The notes under the pieces are model-generated. The model had not been told where the DNA came from. It made no database searches and saw only the letters and a list, made by a program, of their open reading frames with translations. 64,000 nucleotides of DNA. It comes from Stappia stellulata DSM 5886. Lineage in GTDB: Bacteria > Pseudomonadota > Alphaproteobacteria > Rhizobiales > Stappiaceae. This document shows positions 43,199 to 52,591 of the stretch, one piece after another. The position numbers were made by a program, and so were the translations under genes. The stretch spans positions 186,001-250,000 of the forward strand of contig NZ_AUIM01000004.1 of assembly GCF_000423705.1 (NCBI RefSeq), in the 5' to 3' direction. The stretch's first letter is position 1. Every line of letters starts with the position of its first letter.

Positions 43199-44907
43199 GC
43201 GCACAGGATTTCGAGGCAAGCGCAGGCCCGGCGTTTCCGTCGGTCGACCGGGGACGTCTGGTGTCGACACTCGGTTTGCTGCTGGGTGTCGCGCTGCTGC
43301 TGATTTTCGTCGCCGCGCCGCTGGTCACGATCTTCCTCAAGAGCCTGCAGAACGACACCGGGACCTTCGTCGGACTGGATAATTTCGTCCGTTATTTCTC
43401 CTCCGCCGGGTTGGTCCAGTCGCTGTTCAACTCGATCCAGATCGCGCTGACCGTCACGGTGATCGCTTGCGGCCTCGCCTTCGGCTATGCCTATGCGCTG
43501 ACCCGCACCTGCATGCCGATGCGCGGCCTGTTCCGCGCCATCGCGATGATCCCCATTCTGGCGCCGTCGCTGTTGTCGGCCATCGCGCTGATCTATCTTC
43601 TCGGCAATCAGGGAATGATCCGCGAGCTTTTGTTCGGCAACTCGGTCTATGGCCCGATCGGTATTGTTCTGGGCATCACCTTCTATGTGTTTCCGCACGT
43701 GCTGATGATCATGGTGACGGCCCTGTCGAGCGCCGACGCGCGGCTGTATGAAGCGGCTGAAGCCATGGGAACATCGCGCTGGCGGATTTTCTGGACGATC
43801 ACCGTTCCCGGTGCGCGCTACGGACTGATCAGTGCCGGCTTCGTTGTCTTTACGCTGACAATCACGGATTTCGGCGTGCCCAAGGTGATTGGCGGCAACT
43901 TCAATGTGCTGGCGACGGATATCTACAAGCAGGTGGTCGGCCAGCAGAGTTTCTCCATGGGCGCGGTCGTCGGCCTGATCCTGCTGTTTCCGGCCATTCT
44001 CTCGTTTTCGGTCGACCGGGTGGTGCGCAAGCGCCAGGTGGCGCAAATGTCGGCGCGTGCCGTGCCCTATGCGCCGCAGCCGAGCAAGGGGCGGGACCGG
44101 GCGTTCTTCGTCTTCTGCTCGCTGGTTTCCCTGTTCCTGGTCGGCATTCTCGCGACCGCGGTCTTCGCGTCGCTGGTGACCTACTGGCCCTACAATCTCA
44201 CCCTGACGCTGGCGCATTACGATTTCAACGCTGTCGATCCGAACGGCTGGAGCTCTTTCACCAATTCGCTGGAAATGGCGGCCTGGACGGCGCTGATCGG
44301 CACCTGCGTCATTTTCCTCGGCGCCTATTTCGTGGAGAAGGCCGATACGCTGCCCTTCGCCCGCGGTCTCTTGCACATGCTGGCGATGATCCCGATGGCC
44401 GTTCCCGGTCTCGTGCTCGGCCTGGCCTATGTCTTCTTCTTTTCAACGCCAACCAATCCGCTCAGCGGGATCTACGGCACGATGGCGATCCTCGTCCTGT
44501 CGACGGTGGTGCATTTTTACACCGTGGCGCATCTGTCCTTCGTGACCGCGTTGAAACAGCTCGACAAGGAGTTCGAGGCGGTCTCGGCGTCGCTGAAAGT
44601 GCCCGCCTACAAGACCATGCTGCGGGTGCATGTGCCGATCTGTCTGCCGCTGATCCTCAATGTCGCGATCTACCTCTTCCTCAACGCGATGACGACGGTG
44701 TCCGCGGCGGTGTTCCTCTATGCACCCGACACGAAACTGGCATCGATCGCGGTGCTGAACATGGATGACGTGGGCGATCAGGCCCCGGCGTCGGCCATGG
44801 CGATCATGATCGTCCTGACGTCGGTCAGCGTGAAACTCCTGCAGGTGGTGGTCACCCGGTCGCTCCTGGCGCGGTCGAGCGCCTGGCGGCAGCGCGATCC
44901 GGGCTGA
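43195..44907 (+). CDS. 2-aminoethylphosphonate ABC transporter permease, two-domain
   Basis: A 570-residue permease built of two tandem binding-protein-dependent transport domains, about 12 helices, as in the PhnU2 and FbpB types, so one polypeptide supplies the whole membrane channel. The coupling (EAA) loops are visible twice: YEAAEAMGTSRWRIFWTITVP around residue 185 and FEAVSASLKVPAYKTMLRVHVP around residue 465. Translationally coupled to the ATPase gene by a 4-bp ATGA overlap. Confidence 0.92.
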   Translation: MSAQDFEASAGPAFPSVDRGRLVSTLGLLLGVALLLIFVAAPLVTIFLKSLQNDTGTFVGLDNFVRYFSSAGLVQSLFNSIQIALTVTVIACGLAFGYAYALTRTCMPMRGLFRAIAMIPILAPSLLSAIALIYLLGNQGMIRELLFGNSVYGPIGIVLGITFYVFPHVLMIMVTALSSADARLYEAAEAMGTSRWRIFWTITVPGARYGLISAGFVVFTLTITDFGVPKVIGGNFNVLATDIYKQVVGQQSFSMGAVVGLILLFPAILSFSVDRVVRKRQVAQMSARAVPYAPQPSKGRDRAFFVFCSLVSLFLVGILATAVFASLVTYWPYNLTLTLAHYDFNAVDPNGWSSFTNSLEMAAWTALIGTCVIFLGAYFVEKADTLPFARGLLHMLAMIPMAVPGLVLGLAYVFFFSTPTNPLSGIYGTMAILVLSTVVHFYTVAHLSFVTALKQLDKEFEAVSASLKVPAYKTMLRVHVPICLPLILNVAIYLFLNAMTTVSAAVFLYAPDTKLASIAVLNMDDVGDQAPASAMAIMIVLTSVSVKLLQVVVTRSLLARSSAWRQRDPG

Positions 44908-45159
44908 TCGCGCCGCGGCAACCGGCGTTTTGCCTCAATACGGCCCGGACCGATTGGCACGATGCCGGGGATTCGCCGGCTTCCCCGTTTAGGACGGGGC
45001 ATCCGGCGTGCAAACCAATGAGCGCGGTGCCTTTCGAGGGGCCGCGCTTCAACAAGGGCCCGGACCGGCAAACGCCGGGGGCGCACCAAAGCGTGCGCCC
45101 GGCCCGCCGGTCTCCGTCTTCTGGTCGCGGCGACCGGGAACAACAAGAAGGACTGGGTC

Positions 45160-46827
45160 ATGACTGTTTCGCTGATGCTGTTGCATCTGGCGGGAGCGGT
45201 GACGCTCCTCCTGTTCGCCGTGCGGATGGTGCGTACCGGCGTGGAGCGGTCGCACGGCGCCGGGCTTCGCCGCGCCATCGGCCGGGCACGCACGGGCGCG
45301 GTCAAATCGGCGGCCATCGGTGTCGGGGCGGCGGTCGTGCTGCAAAGCTCGACCGCGGTGGCGATCCTGGGGGCGGGGTTTGCAGCGAGCGGGCTGTTGC
45401 CGCTCGCCGTGGGACTTGCACTCATGCTCGGTGCGGATCTCGGATCCGCGCTTGTGGTGCGCATCCTGTCTTTCGACATCTCCTGGCTGATGCCGATTGC
45501 GTTGGTCATCGGCGGTGGATTGTTCCTGAAAGGCCGAAGCCGGGAGCAGCGTCAAAGCGGGCGGATCCTGATCGGCATCGCCCTGGTGCTCCTGTCGCTC
45601 AGGCTCATGGGAGAAGCGACCGCGCCCTTGCGGGAGGGGAGCTTCTTCTCGCTGATCGTCGACTATCTGTCGGGCGACCTTCTGACGGCATTCCTGCTCG
45701 GCGCTTTGTTCACCTGGGCCGTGCATTCCAGCGTGGGTGCGATTCTTCTGTTCGTCACATTGGCCGCGCAACAGGTCCTGCCTGCGGAACTCGGCATCGT
45801 GCTGACGCTCGGCGCGAATTTCGGCGGCGGGTTGATCGCGCTCGGCCTGACGCGCGGCGGGACGCTGGAAGCGCGTCGCATCGTGGTGGGCAACATGCTG
45901 TTCCGAGCCACGGGGTCGTTCGGCGCGCTCGGGCTTCTGGTCCTGTTCGATCCGCCGCTGTCCCTTCTGGGCGCCACGGCGGCGGAACAGATCGTAAATG
46001 CACATGTCCTGTTCAATGCGGCGCTGGTTCTCCTCGGCCTGCCGCTCTGCGTGCAGATGTCGCGAGCTGTGGAGCGCATCCTTGCCGATCCGCGAGGACG
46101 CGACGAGGACGCGGCCGAAAACCGCATCAGCGCGCTGAAGCGCGAAGCGATCGATGTGCCGAATCTGGCGATTGCCGGTGCGACGCGCGAACTGATCGGC
46201 ATGGGCGAGACACTGCAGCGAATGCTGTCGCCGGTGATGGAGCTTTATGAAAGCGGCTCTCCGACCCGGATCGCACAGACCCGTGCGCTCGACGACGAGC
46301 TCGACACGGTGCAGGCGGAAATAAAGCTCTACCTTGCGGAGGTGGCGCGCAAGCGCCTCGACCCGGCCGATTCCCAGCGCTGCTTCGAGCTTACCGGACA
46401 TGCCATCAGCCTCGAGCACGTCGGCGATATCATCGTCAAGGACCTGCTGTCGCTGGCCGAGAAGAAACGCGACCGACGGCTGCGCTTCACCCCCGATGGC
46501 TGGCGCGAATTGACCGACCTGCATCAGCGGGTGCTCGCCAATCTGCATTTGACGCTGAACCTGCTCGTTTCCGGCGACCGGGAAACCGCCCGCCAGATCG
46601 TCGAGGAGAAGGACCGCTTTCGCCAGCTGGAACGCGACAGCAGCGCCCGGCACCTCGCGCGGTTGCGCGAGGGCAGTATCGACGCCATCGAGACCAGCGA
46701 GATCCATCTGGAAACGATCCGGCATTACAAGCAGATCAACTCGCTGATTGCGACGATTGCCCATCCCGTCCTGCGCGAGAGCGGCGAATTGCTCGAAAGC
46801 CGTCTCGCCACGACGGCCGCCGAATGA
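45160..46827 (+). CDS. Na/Pi cotransporter family protein with PhoU-like C-terminus
   Basis: A 555-residue NptA/PNaS-type membrane protein. The two inverted halves each show the conserved QSS-like motif: VLQSSTAVAILGAGFAASG and AVHSSVGAILLFVTLAA. About eight helices end near residue 310, and the rest is a PhoU-like helical domain (ALDDELDTVQAEIKLYLAEV; LEHVGDIIVKDLL). In this context, where AEP breakdown releases one phosphate per carbon skeleton, it may export surplus phosphate, as proposed for similar PhoU-fused proteins; import is the alternative. Confidence 0.88.
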   Translation: MTVSLMLLHLAGAVTLLLFAVRMVRTGVERSHGAGLRRAIGRARTGAVKSAAIGVGAAVVLQSSTAVAILGAGFAASGLLPLAVGLALMLGADLGSALVVRILSFDISWLMPIALVIGGGLFLKGRSREQRQSGRILIGIALVLLSLRLMGEATAPLREGSFFSLIVDYLSGDLLTAFLLGALFTWAVHSSVGAILLFVTLAAQQVLPAELGIVLTLGANFGGGLIALGLTRGGTLEARRIVVGNMLFRATGSFGALGLLVLFDPPLSLLGATAAEQIVNAHVLFNAALVLLGLPLCVQMSRAVERILADPRGRDEDAAENRISALKREAIDVPNLAIAGATRELIGMGETLQRMLSPVMELYESGSPTRIAQTRALDDELDTVQAEIKLYLAEVARKRLDPADSQRCFELTGHAISLEHVGDIIVKDLLSLAEKKRDRRLRFTPDGWRELTDLHQRVLANLHLTLNLLVSGDRETARQIVEEKDRFRQLERDSSARHLARLREGSIDAIETSEIHLETIRHYKQINSLIATIAHPVLRESGELLESRLATTAAE

Positions 46828-46840
46828 TGTATAAGTAAAA

Positions 46841-46872
46841 TCGTTCAAAACCATCTGAAATAGCGATTTTAC
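46841..46872. promoter_or_regulatory. Element shared with the AEP transporter upstream region (copy 2)
   Basis: Matches 40739-40770 at 23 of 32 positions. Here it also contains most of a 9-bp inverted repeat, GTAAAATCG (46835-46843) and CGATTTTAC (46864-46872), spaced by 20 nt. It lies about 150 bp before the phnW start. Likely operator of the catabolic genes. Confidence 0.5.
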
Positions 46873-47021
46873 AAATGAATATCCACCGCGCATCATCTTC
46901 AGTGCGAGGTAGCCGGATCCACACCGGCTTACCGGACCGAGATTGGAAGCAGGCCCGCCGTTGGTGTGGCGGGCTGCAGTTTTCCGCTCTGGCCGACTTT
47001 CTTGCCTGGAGGCTTAGTTCG

Positions 47022-48215
47022 ATGTCGACCGATTGCACGCCGGCCGCGTTGCCCGCTCCGCTTTGCGGAGAACCCTATCTCCTGACCCCGGGGCCTTTGA
47101 CAACCTCACATGAGGTCAAGAAGGCGATGTTGCGCGACTGGGGGTCGTGGGATGACGATTTCCGCGCCATGACGGCACAGATGCGCGAAGCGCTGCTCTC
47201 GCTGATCGGCCCCGGCGGCGAAGACTACGACTGCGTGCCGATGCAGGGCAGCGGCACCTTTTCGGTTGAGGCGATGCTCGGCAGTTTCCTGCCGCGCGAC
47301 GGCAAGGCGCTGGTGTTGAGCAACGGCGCATATGGCAAGCGGATCGTCCAGACGCTTCAGTATCTGGGACGGGACTTTTCGGAGATCGACAAGGGCGACT
47401 ATCTGCCGCCTCGCGGCGAGGAAGTTGCGCAGGCGCTGGAGCAGGATCCGGCGATCACCCATGTCGTCATCGTTCATTGCGAGACCAGTTCGGGCATCCT
47501 CAATCCGTTGAAGGAAATCGCCGACACGGTTGCCGCCCATGGCCGCAAGCTTCTGGTCGACAGCATGAGCGCCTTCGGGGCCGTGCCGCTGGAGGTGGGC
47601 GAGATCACCTTCGAGGCGATGGTGTCGTCGGCCAACAAATGCATCGAGGGCGTTCCGGGCTTCGGGTTCATCATCGCGCGCAAGTCGGCGCTCGAGGCGG
47701 CGAAGGGCGTCGGTCCGTCGCTCAGTCTCGACGTATATGCGCAGTGGACGCACATGGAAAAGACGGGCCAGTGGCGCTACACGCCGCCGACCCATGTGGT
47801 CGCCGCCTTCGTGGAGGCGCTGCGCCAGCATCGTGAGGAAGGCGGCGTCGCCGCCCGGCTCGCCCGCTACACGGCCAATCGCGACACGCTCGTTGCCGGA
47901 ATGCGCGAGCTCGGGTTCGAGACCCTGCTCAAGGACCGCTGGCTGTCGCCGATTATCGTCACCTTCTTCAATCCCGACGACCCCGCCTTCGGCTTCCAGG
48001 ACTTCTACGCAAGGATGAAGGCCAAGGGCTTCGTCATCTACCCGGGCAAGCTGACGGTGGTGGACAGTTTCCGCGTGGGCTGCATCGGGCGGATGGACCC
48101 TGCCGTCATGCGCCGGGTGGTGGCGGCCGTCGCCGAAAGCCTTGAGGAAATGGGCGTGAAGAGCGCCGTGCCGCCGCGCATCGCGCTGGAAGAGCGCACC
48201 AAGCTCGTTGCCTGA
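47022..48215 (+). CDS. phnW: 2-aminoethylphosphonate-pyruvate transaminase
   Basis: PLP-dependent cytosolic enzyme: AEP plus pyruvate gives phosphonoacetaldehyde plus alanine, the first step of AEP breakdown. The product is 397 residues. The N-terminus YLLTPGPLTTSHEVKKAMLRDWGSWD is diagnostic, with MQGSGTFSVEA, HCETSSGILNPL and the PLP lysine in SSANKCIEGVPGFGFI. ATG 47022 with GGAGG upstream starts the conserved protein; an in-frame ATG at 46875 lies in the control region. It is followed closely by phnA and phnY, so the aldehyde goes to the oxidative route rather than to PhnX, which is absent here. Confidence 0.95.
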   Translation: MSTDCTPAALPAPLCGEPYLLTPGPLTTSHEVKKAMLRDWGSWDDDFRAMTAQMREALLSLIGPGGEDYDCVPMQGSGTFSVEAMLGSFLPRDGKALVLSNGAYGKRIVQTLQYLGRDFSEIDKGDYLPPRGEEVAQALEQDPAITHVVIVHCETSSGILNPLKEIADTVAAHGRKLLVDSMSAFGAVPLEVGEITFEAMVSSANKCIEGVPGFGFIIARKSALEAAKGVGPSLSLDVYAQWTHMEKTGQWRYTPPTHVVAAFVEALRQHREEGGVAARLARYTANRDTLVAGMRELGFETLLKDRWLSPIIVTFFNPDDPAFGFQDFYARMKAKGFVIYPGKLTVVDSFRVGCIGRMDPAVMRRVVAAVAESLEEMGVKSAVPPRIALEERTKLVA

Positions 48216-48254
48216 TCCCAGATCTCCCAATCAGAAGAAAGCACAAGCGTTTCC

Positions 48255-49508
48255 ATGAACCAGATGTCAAAGTTCCCCATCCACGTCAACGACCGCGCCT
48301 ATCCGCGTCCGACCGTTCCGGCCATCGCCATCTGCCTCGACGGTTGCGAGCCGGCCTATCTGGATGCCGCCATCGATGCCGGGTTGATGCCGACGCTGAA
48401 GCGCATCCGCGAGACCGGAACCGTGCGCACCGCACATTCCGTCATTCCCAGCTTCACCAACCCCAACAACCTGTCGATTGCCACCGGTCGTCCGCCCGCG
48501 GTGCACGGCATCTGCGGCAATTTCCTGTTCGATCCGGATACGGGCGAAGAGGTGATGATGAACGATCCGCGCTTCCTGCGTGCGCCGACGGTCTTCAAGG
48601 GCTTCTACGATGCCGGCTGCCGGGTCGCCGTGGTCACGGCGAAGGACAAGCTGCGCGCGTTGTTGGGACATGGCCTGGCCTTCGACGAGGGCCGTGCGAT
48701 CTGCTTCTCCTCGGAGAAGTCCGACACCACGACCAAGGCCGAACATGGCATCGACAATGCCAGCGCATGGCTCGGCCGTGAGGTGCCCGAGGTCTATTCG
48801 GCGGAGCTGTCCGAATTCGTCTTCGCCGCTGGCGTGAAGCTTCTCGCGGAGTTCAAGCCGGACGTCATGTATTTGACGACAACCGATTACGTTCAGCACA
48901 AATATGCGCCGGGCGAGCCGCAGGCGAATGCCTTCTACGAGATGTTCGATCGCTATCTGACCGAACTGGACGCAATGGGCGCCGCCATCGTGGTGACGGC
49001 CGACCACGGCATGAAGCCGAAGCACACGGCCGACGGCGAACCTGACGTGATTTATCTGCAGGATCTGTTCGACACCTGGCTGGGCAAGGACGCGGCCCGG
49101 GTAATCCTGCCGATCACCGATCCCTACGTCGTCCACCATGGCGCGCTCGGTTCCTTCGCCACCACCTATCTGCCGGAAGGCGCGGATGTGGCCGACATGA
49201 TCGCGCGGCTGTCGGCGATCGAGGGCATCGACCTCGTGGTCGACCGGGAGGAGGCCTGCAAGCGGTTCGAGCTGCCGGGCGACCGGATCGGCGATCTCGT
49301 GCTGATCTCGTCGGAAAACAAGACGCTCGGCACCAGCGCGTCGCGTCACGACCTGTCGGCGCTCAAGGAACCCTTGCGCAGCCATGGCGGCCTGACCGAG
49401 CAGGCGGTGCCTTTCATCGTCAACCGGGTGGTGTCGAATCTGAGCGAAGCGCCCGAGCTGCGCAATTTCGACGCCCTTCAAATCGCGGCGATGGCCGCGG
49501 CCAGCTGA
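48255..49508 (+). CDS. phnA: Phosphonoacetate hydrolase
   Basis: Zinc-dependent C-P hydrolase of the alkaline phosphatase superfamily: phosphonoacetate plus water gives acetate and phosphate. The 417-residue product keeps the metal and nucleophile residues: D29 in CLDGCE, nucleophile T68 in PSFTNPNN, then DYVQHKY, TADHGMK and SHGG supplying the other ligands. It lies 39 bp after phnW and 131 bp before phnY, completing the PhnW-PhnY-PhnA pathway. Confidence 0.95.
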   Translation: MNQMSKFPIHVNDRAYPRPTVPAIAICLDGCEPAYLDAAIDAGLMPTLKRIRETGTVRTAHSVIPSFTNPNNLSIATGRPPAVHGICGNFLFDPDTGEEVMMNDPRFLRAPTVFKGFYDAGCRVAVVTAKDKLRALLGHGLAFDEGRAICFSSEKSDTTTKAEHGIDNASAWLGREVPEVYSAELSEFVFAAGVKLLAEFKPDVMYLTTTDYVQHKYAPGEPQANAFYEMFDRYLTELDAMGAAIVVTADHGMKPKHTADGEPDVIYLQDLFDTWLGKDAARVILPITDPYVVHHGALGSFATTYLPEGADVADMIARLSAIEGIDLVVDREEACKRFELPGDRIGDLVLISSENKTLGTSASRHDLSALKEPLRSHGGLTEQAVPFIVNRVVSNLSEAPELRNFDALQIAAMAAAS

Positions 49509-49639
49509 GCCGCCGCGCGCCAAGGGGCTGCCTCCGCGTCAATCGAAGATGCGGGGCAGCCGAGCCTCTTGTGCGTGCGCGGTTTGTGCGACCACGGATG
49601 AAACGACCGGGCCGCAGGATGCTTCAGGGAGTGACGGAC

Positions 49640-51094
49640 ATGAACAAGAGCGAACGCGGCCTGGCGCTGCGCCACGAACCGATGCGCATCGCCGGCCGCA
49701 AGGTCGATGCCGACGGCGTGATCGAAATACGCTACCCCTATACCGATGCCGTGATCGGCACCGTGCCGGCGGGTCAGGCTGCCCATGCTCGGGAGGCCTT
49801 CGCCATCGCCGCGGCCTACAAGCCGACGCTCACCCGCTACGAACGCCAGAAAATCCTGTTTCGGGCGGCCGAGCTTCTGGTCGAACGCAAGGCGGAGATC
49901 GCGAAAACGATCACGCTTGAACTCGGTATTTCCCAGAAGGACGCCTTCTACGAGGTCGGGCGGGCCTATGACGTGTTCACCCTGTCGGCGCAGATGTGCA
50001 TCATCGACGATGGGGAGGTGTTTTCCTGCGACCTGACCCCGCACGGCAAGGCGCGCAAGATCTTCACCACCCGCGAGCCGCTCAACGCGATCTCGGCGAT
50101 CACGCCCTTCAACCATCCGCTCAACATGGTGGCGCACAAGGTGGCGCCGGCGGTCGCGACCAACAATTGCATCGTCGTCAAGCCGACCGAGCTGACGCCG
50201 ATGACCGCGCTCATGCTGGCCGACGTGCTCTATGACGCGGGGCTTCCGCCCGAGATGCTGTCCGTGGTGACGGGCCTGCCCAAGGACATCGGCGCGGAGA
50301 TGATCACCAATTCGGAGATCGAGCTGGTGACCTTCACCGGCGGCGTGCCGGTCGGCAAGATGATCGCGGAGACCGCCGGCTACAAGCGCACGGTGCTGGA
50401 GCTTGGCGGCAACGATCCGCTGATCGTTCTCGACGATCTCGGTGAAGAGGATCTTGCGAAGGCCGCCGATCTTGCGGTCGCCGGGGCAACCAAGAACTCC
50501 GGCCAGCGCTGTACGGCGGTCAAACGCATTCTCGCACAGGAGAAGATCGCCGATCGGCTGGTGGAAATGATCGAGGAGCGGGCGCGCAAGATCGTCTTCG
50601 GAGATCCGATGGACCCGGACACCGATCTCGGCACTGTCGTTCATGCCGGGGCTGCCGAAATGTTCGACGCGCGCGTCGCAAAGGCTGCGGAGGAGGGGGC
50701 CAAGGTGCGCTATCATCCGGGCCGCGAAGGCGCGTTGCTGCCGCCCATCGTCGTCGACCACGTGCGCCATGAAAGCGAACTGGTGCTGGAGGAAACCTTC
50801 GGGCCCGTGATCCCGGTTGTGCGTGTCTCCGGCGACGACGCGGAGGTGATGGCGATTTCCAACTCCACCGCCTTCGGTCTGTCGTCGGGCGTTTGCACCA
50901 ACCGGATGGACCGGGCAACGGCCTATGTGAAGGGGCTCAACGTCGGCACGGTGAACATCTGGGAAGTTCCCGGCTACCGGATCGAGATGTCGCCCTTCGG
51001 CGGGATCAAGGACAGCGGTCTTGGCTACAAGGAGGGCGTGATCGAGGCGATGAAAAGCTATACCAACATCAAAACGTTCTCCCTTCCCTGGTGA
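49640..51094 (+). CDS. phnY: Phosphonoacetaldehyde dehydrogenase
   Basis: NAD-dependent aldehyde dehydrogenase, 484 residues, oxidising phosphonoacetaldehyde to phosphonoacetate, the substrate of PhnA. The catalytic cysteine is C291 in [11 protein letters not shown] and the general base glutamate is in VLELGGNDP; the NAD region ITPFNHPLN and [12 protein letters not shown] are present. ATG 49640 with AGGGAG upstream is preferred over an ATG at 49571. Context next to phnW and phnA identifies the substrate better than sequence alone. Confidence 0.93.
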   Translation: MNKSERGLALRHEPMRIAGRKVDADGVIEIRYPYTDAVIGTVPAGQAAHAREAFAIAAAYKPTLTRYERQKILFRAAELLVERKAEIAKTITLELGISQKDAFYEVGRAYDVFTLSAQMCIIDDGEVFSCDLTPHGKARKIFTTREPLNAISAITPFNHPLNMVAHKVAPAVATNNCIVVKPTELTPMTALMLADVLYDAGLPPEMLSVVTGLPKDIGAEMITNSEIELVTFTGGVPVGKMIAETAGYKRTVLELGGNDPLIVLDDLGEEDLAKAADLAVAGATKNSGQRCTAVKRILAQEKIADRLVEMIEERARKIVFGDPMDPDTDLGTVVHAGAAEMFDARVAKAAEEGAKVRYHPGREGALLPPIVVDHVRHESELVLEETFGPVIPVVRVSGDDAEVMAISNSTAFGLSSGVCTNRMDRATAYVKGLNVGTVNIWEVPGYRIEMSPFGGIKDSGLGYKEGVIEAMKSYTNIKTFSLPW

Positions 51095-51123
51095 GGGGCG
51101 ACAGCGTCTGGGGCGTTTTCCGG

Positions 51124-51163
51124 TCCCCGCGGCGTCAAGGCGCCGCGGGGATCGTTTCTGTTT
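51124..51163 (+). terminator. Hairpin between phnY and the PbfA-like gene
   Basis: CCCCGCGGCG (51125-51134) and CGCCGCGGGG (51141-51150) pair perfectly, extended by T-A, with a TCAAGG loop, followed by a T-rich stretch. Probably ends the phnWAY transcript at least partly. Confidence 0.7.
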
Positions 51164-51192
51164 GTTGAATCAATTGCGAAGGGACGAGGGCG

Positions 51193-52581
51193 ATGGCGGC
51201 GAACCACGGCAACGCGGATGGTGGTGCGGTTGCGAAAAGGGCGCATACGGAAGGCGAGGCAAACACCTCTGCCGCCCGCGCGGCCTGGCGGGCCGCGAGC
51301 CGCCATGCGGCCACGGATGCGCTGCTTGAGCGCGACGCAAACGCGTTCCTCCATCAAAGCCTGTCCTCGCCCTGCCTGTCGGCCATTGCCAGGGCGGAAG
51401 GGATCTGGATCGAGGATGTCGCCGGCCGTCGCTTCATGGATTTTCACGGAAACAGCGTCCATCACATCGGCTACGGACATCCCCGGCTGAAGGCGGCAAT
51501 CCGGGCGCAAATGGATGCGCTGCCCTTCGCGCCGCGCCGTTTCACCTGCGAGCCGGCTGTGGAGCTTGCCGAAAAGCTCGCAAGCATCGCGCCGGGCGCG
51601 CTGTCGCGCTGCCTGTTCACAACCGGCGGATCGGACGCCAACGAGGTCGCCCTCAAGATTGCCCGCGCCGCCACCGGACGGTTCAAGACGGTCTCCTTCT
51701 GGGATGCCTTTCATGGCGCGGGTTTCGGCGCGGCGAGCGTTGGGGGAGAGCACACGTTTCGCTCCGGGATCGCCGGACCGTTGCTGCCGGGAAGCGAACA
51801 TGTCGCGCCCTTCGCCTGCTACCGCTGTCCCTACAATCATGCCGGACCGGAGACCTGCGGCCTCGCCTGCGCCAAGATGGTCGACTATGTGCTGGAGCGC
51901 GAAGGCGACGTCGCGGCGGTAATCGCCGAGCCGATGCGCGCCGTCCCCTACGTTCCGCCTCCCGGCTTCTGGAAGGCGGTGCGCGAAGCCTGCACACGGC
52001 GCGGGGCGTTGCTCATCTTCGACGAGATCCCGACGGGCCTTGGCAAGACCGGGCGCTATTTCGCCTGCGAGCACGACGAGGTCGTCCCCGATATCCTGGT
52101 GCTGGGAAAGGCGCTCGGCGGCGGCATCCTGCCGATTGCTGCCGTGATCGCGAATTCCGAGCTGAATGTCGCGGGTGACTATGCCATTGGCCACTATACC
52201 CATGAAAAGAACCCGGTGACGGCGCGCGCGGCGCTGACGACGCTTGAGATCATCGAGGACGAAGACCTGGTTGAACGCGCCGCGAAGCTCGGCGCCCATG
52301 CGATGACCCGGCTTCACGAGGATCTGGCGGGTTGTTCCATCGTCGGCGACATTCGGGGCAGGGGGCTGATGCTCGGCGTGGAGATCGTCACCGACCGGGC
52401 CGAACGCACCCCCGGCAACGATCTGGCGGAAGCGATCTACTACCGCTGTCTCGACGCTGGCCTCAGTTTCAAGATCTCGCAGGGTTGCGTGTTGACGCTG
52501 TCGCCGCCGCTGACGATTGAGCGCGCGGACCTGGACCGGGCGCTCGACATCGTGCGCGACGCCATCCGCGCCGTTTGCTGA
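51193..52581 (+). CDS. pbfA: (R)-1-hydroxy-2-aminoethylphosphonate ammonia-lyase (PbfA-like)
   Basis: A 462-residue class III aminotransferase-fold PLP enzyme. PLP lysine K306 is in VLGKALGGGILP, and the cofactor-binding segments TTGGSDANEVALKIARAATG and IFDEIPTGLGKTGR are typical. Proteins of this type beside phnWAY are described as PbfA, which eliminates ammonia from (R)-1-hydroxy-AEP to give phosphonoacetaldehyde and so widens the pathway to hydroxylated AEP. An ordinary transaminase for AEP-like amines is the alternative. It is separated from phnY by a hairpin and followed 10 bp later by the EamA gene. Confidence 0.82.
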   Translation: MAANHGNADGGAVAKRAHTEGEANTSAARAAWRAASRHAATDALLERDANAFLHQSLSSPCLSAIARAEGIWIEDVAGRRFMDFHGNSVHHIGYGHPRLKAAIRAQMDALPFAPRRFTCEPAVELAEKLASIAPGALSRCLFTTGGSDANEVALKIARAATGRFKTVSFWDAFHGAGFGAASVGGEHTFRSGIAGPLLPGSEHVAPFACYRCPYNHAGPETCGLACAKMVDYVLEREGDVAAVIAEPMRAVPYVPPPGFWKAVREACTRRGALLIFDEIPTGLGKTGRYFACEHDEVVPDILVLGKALGGGILPIAAVIANSELNVAGDYAIGHYTHEKNPVTARAALTTLEIIEDEDLVERAAKLGAHAMTRLHEDLAGCSIVGDIRGRGLMLGVEIVTDRAERTPGNDLAEAIYYRCLDAGLSFKISQGCVLTLSPPLTIERADLDRALDIVRDAIRAVC

Positions 52582-52591
52582 GGCGCAAGGC

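Noticed and set aside
45049-46896. 615-codon open frame antisense to the Na/Pi transporter
   Set aside because: Q/R/H-rich shadow sequence with no motif; the plus-strand transporter is well supported.
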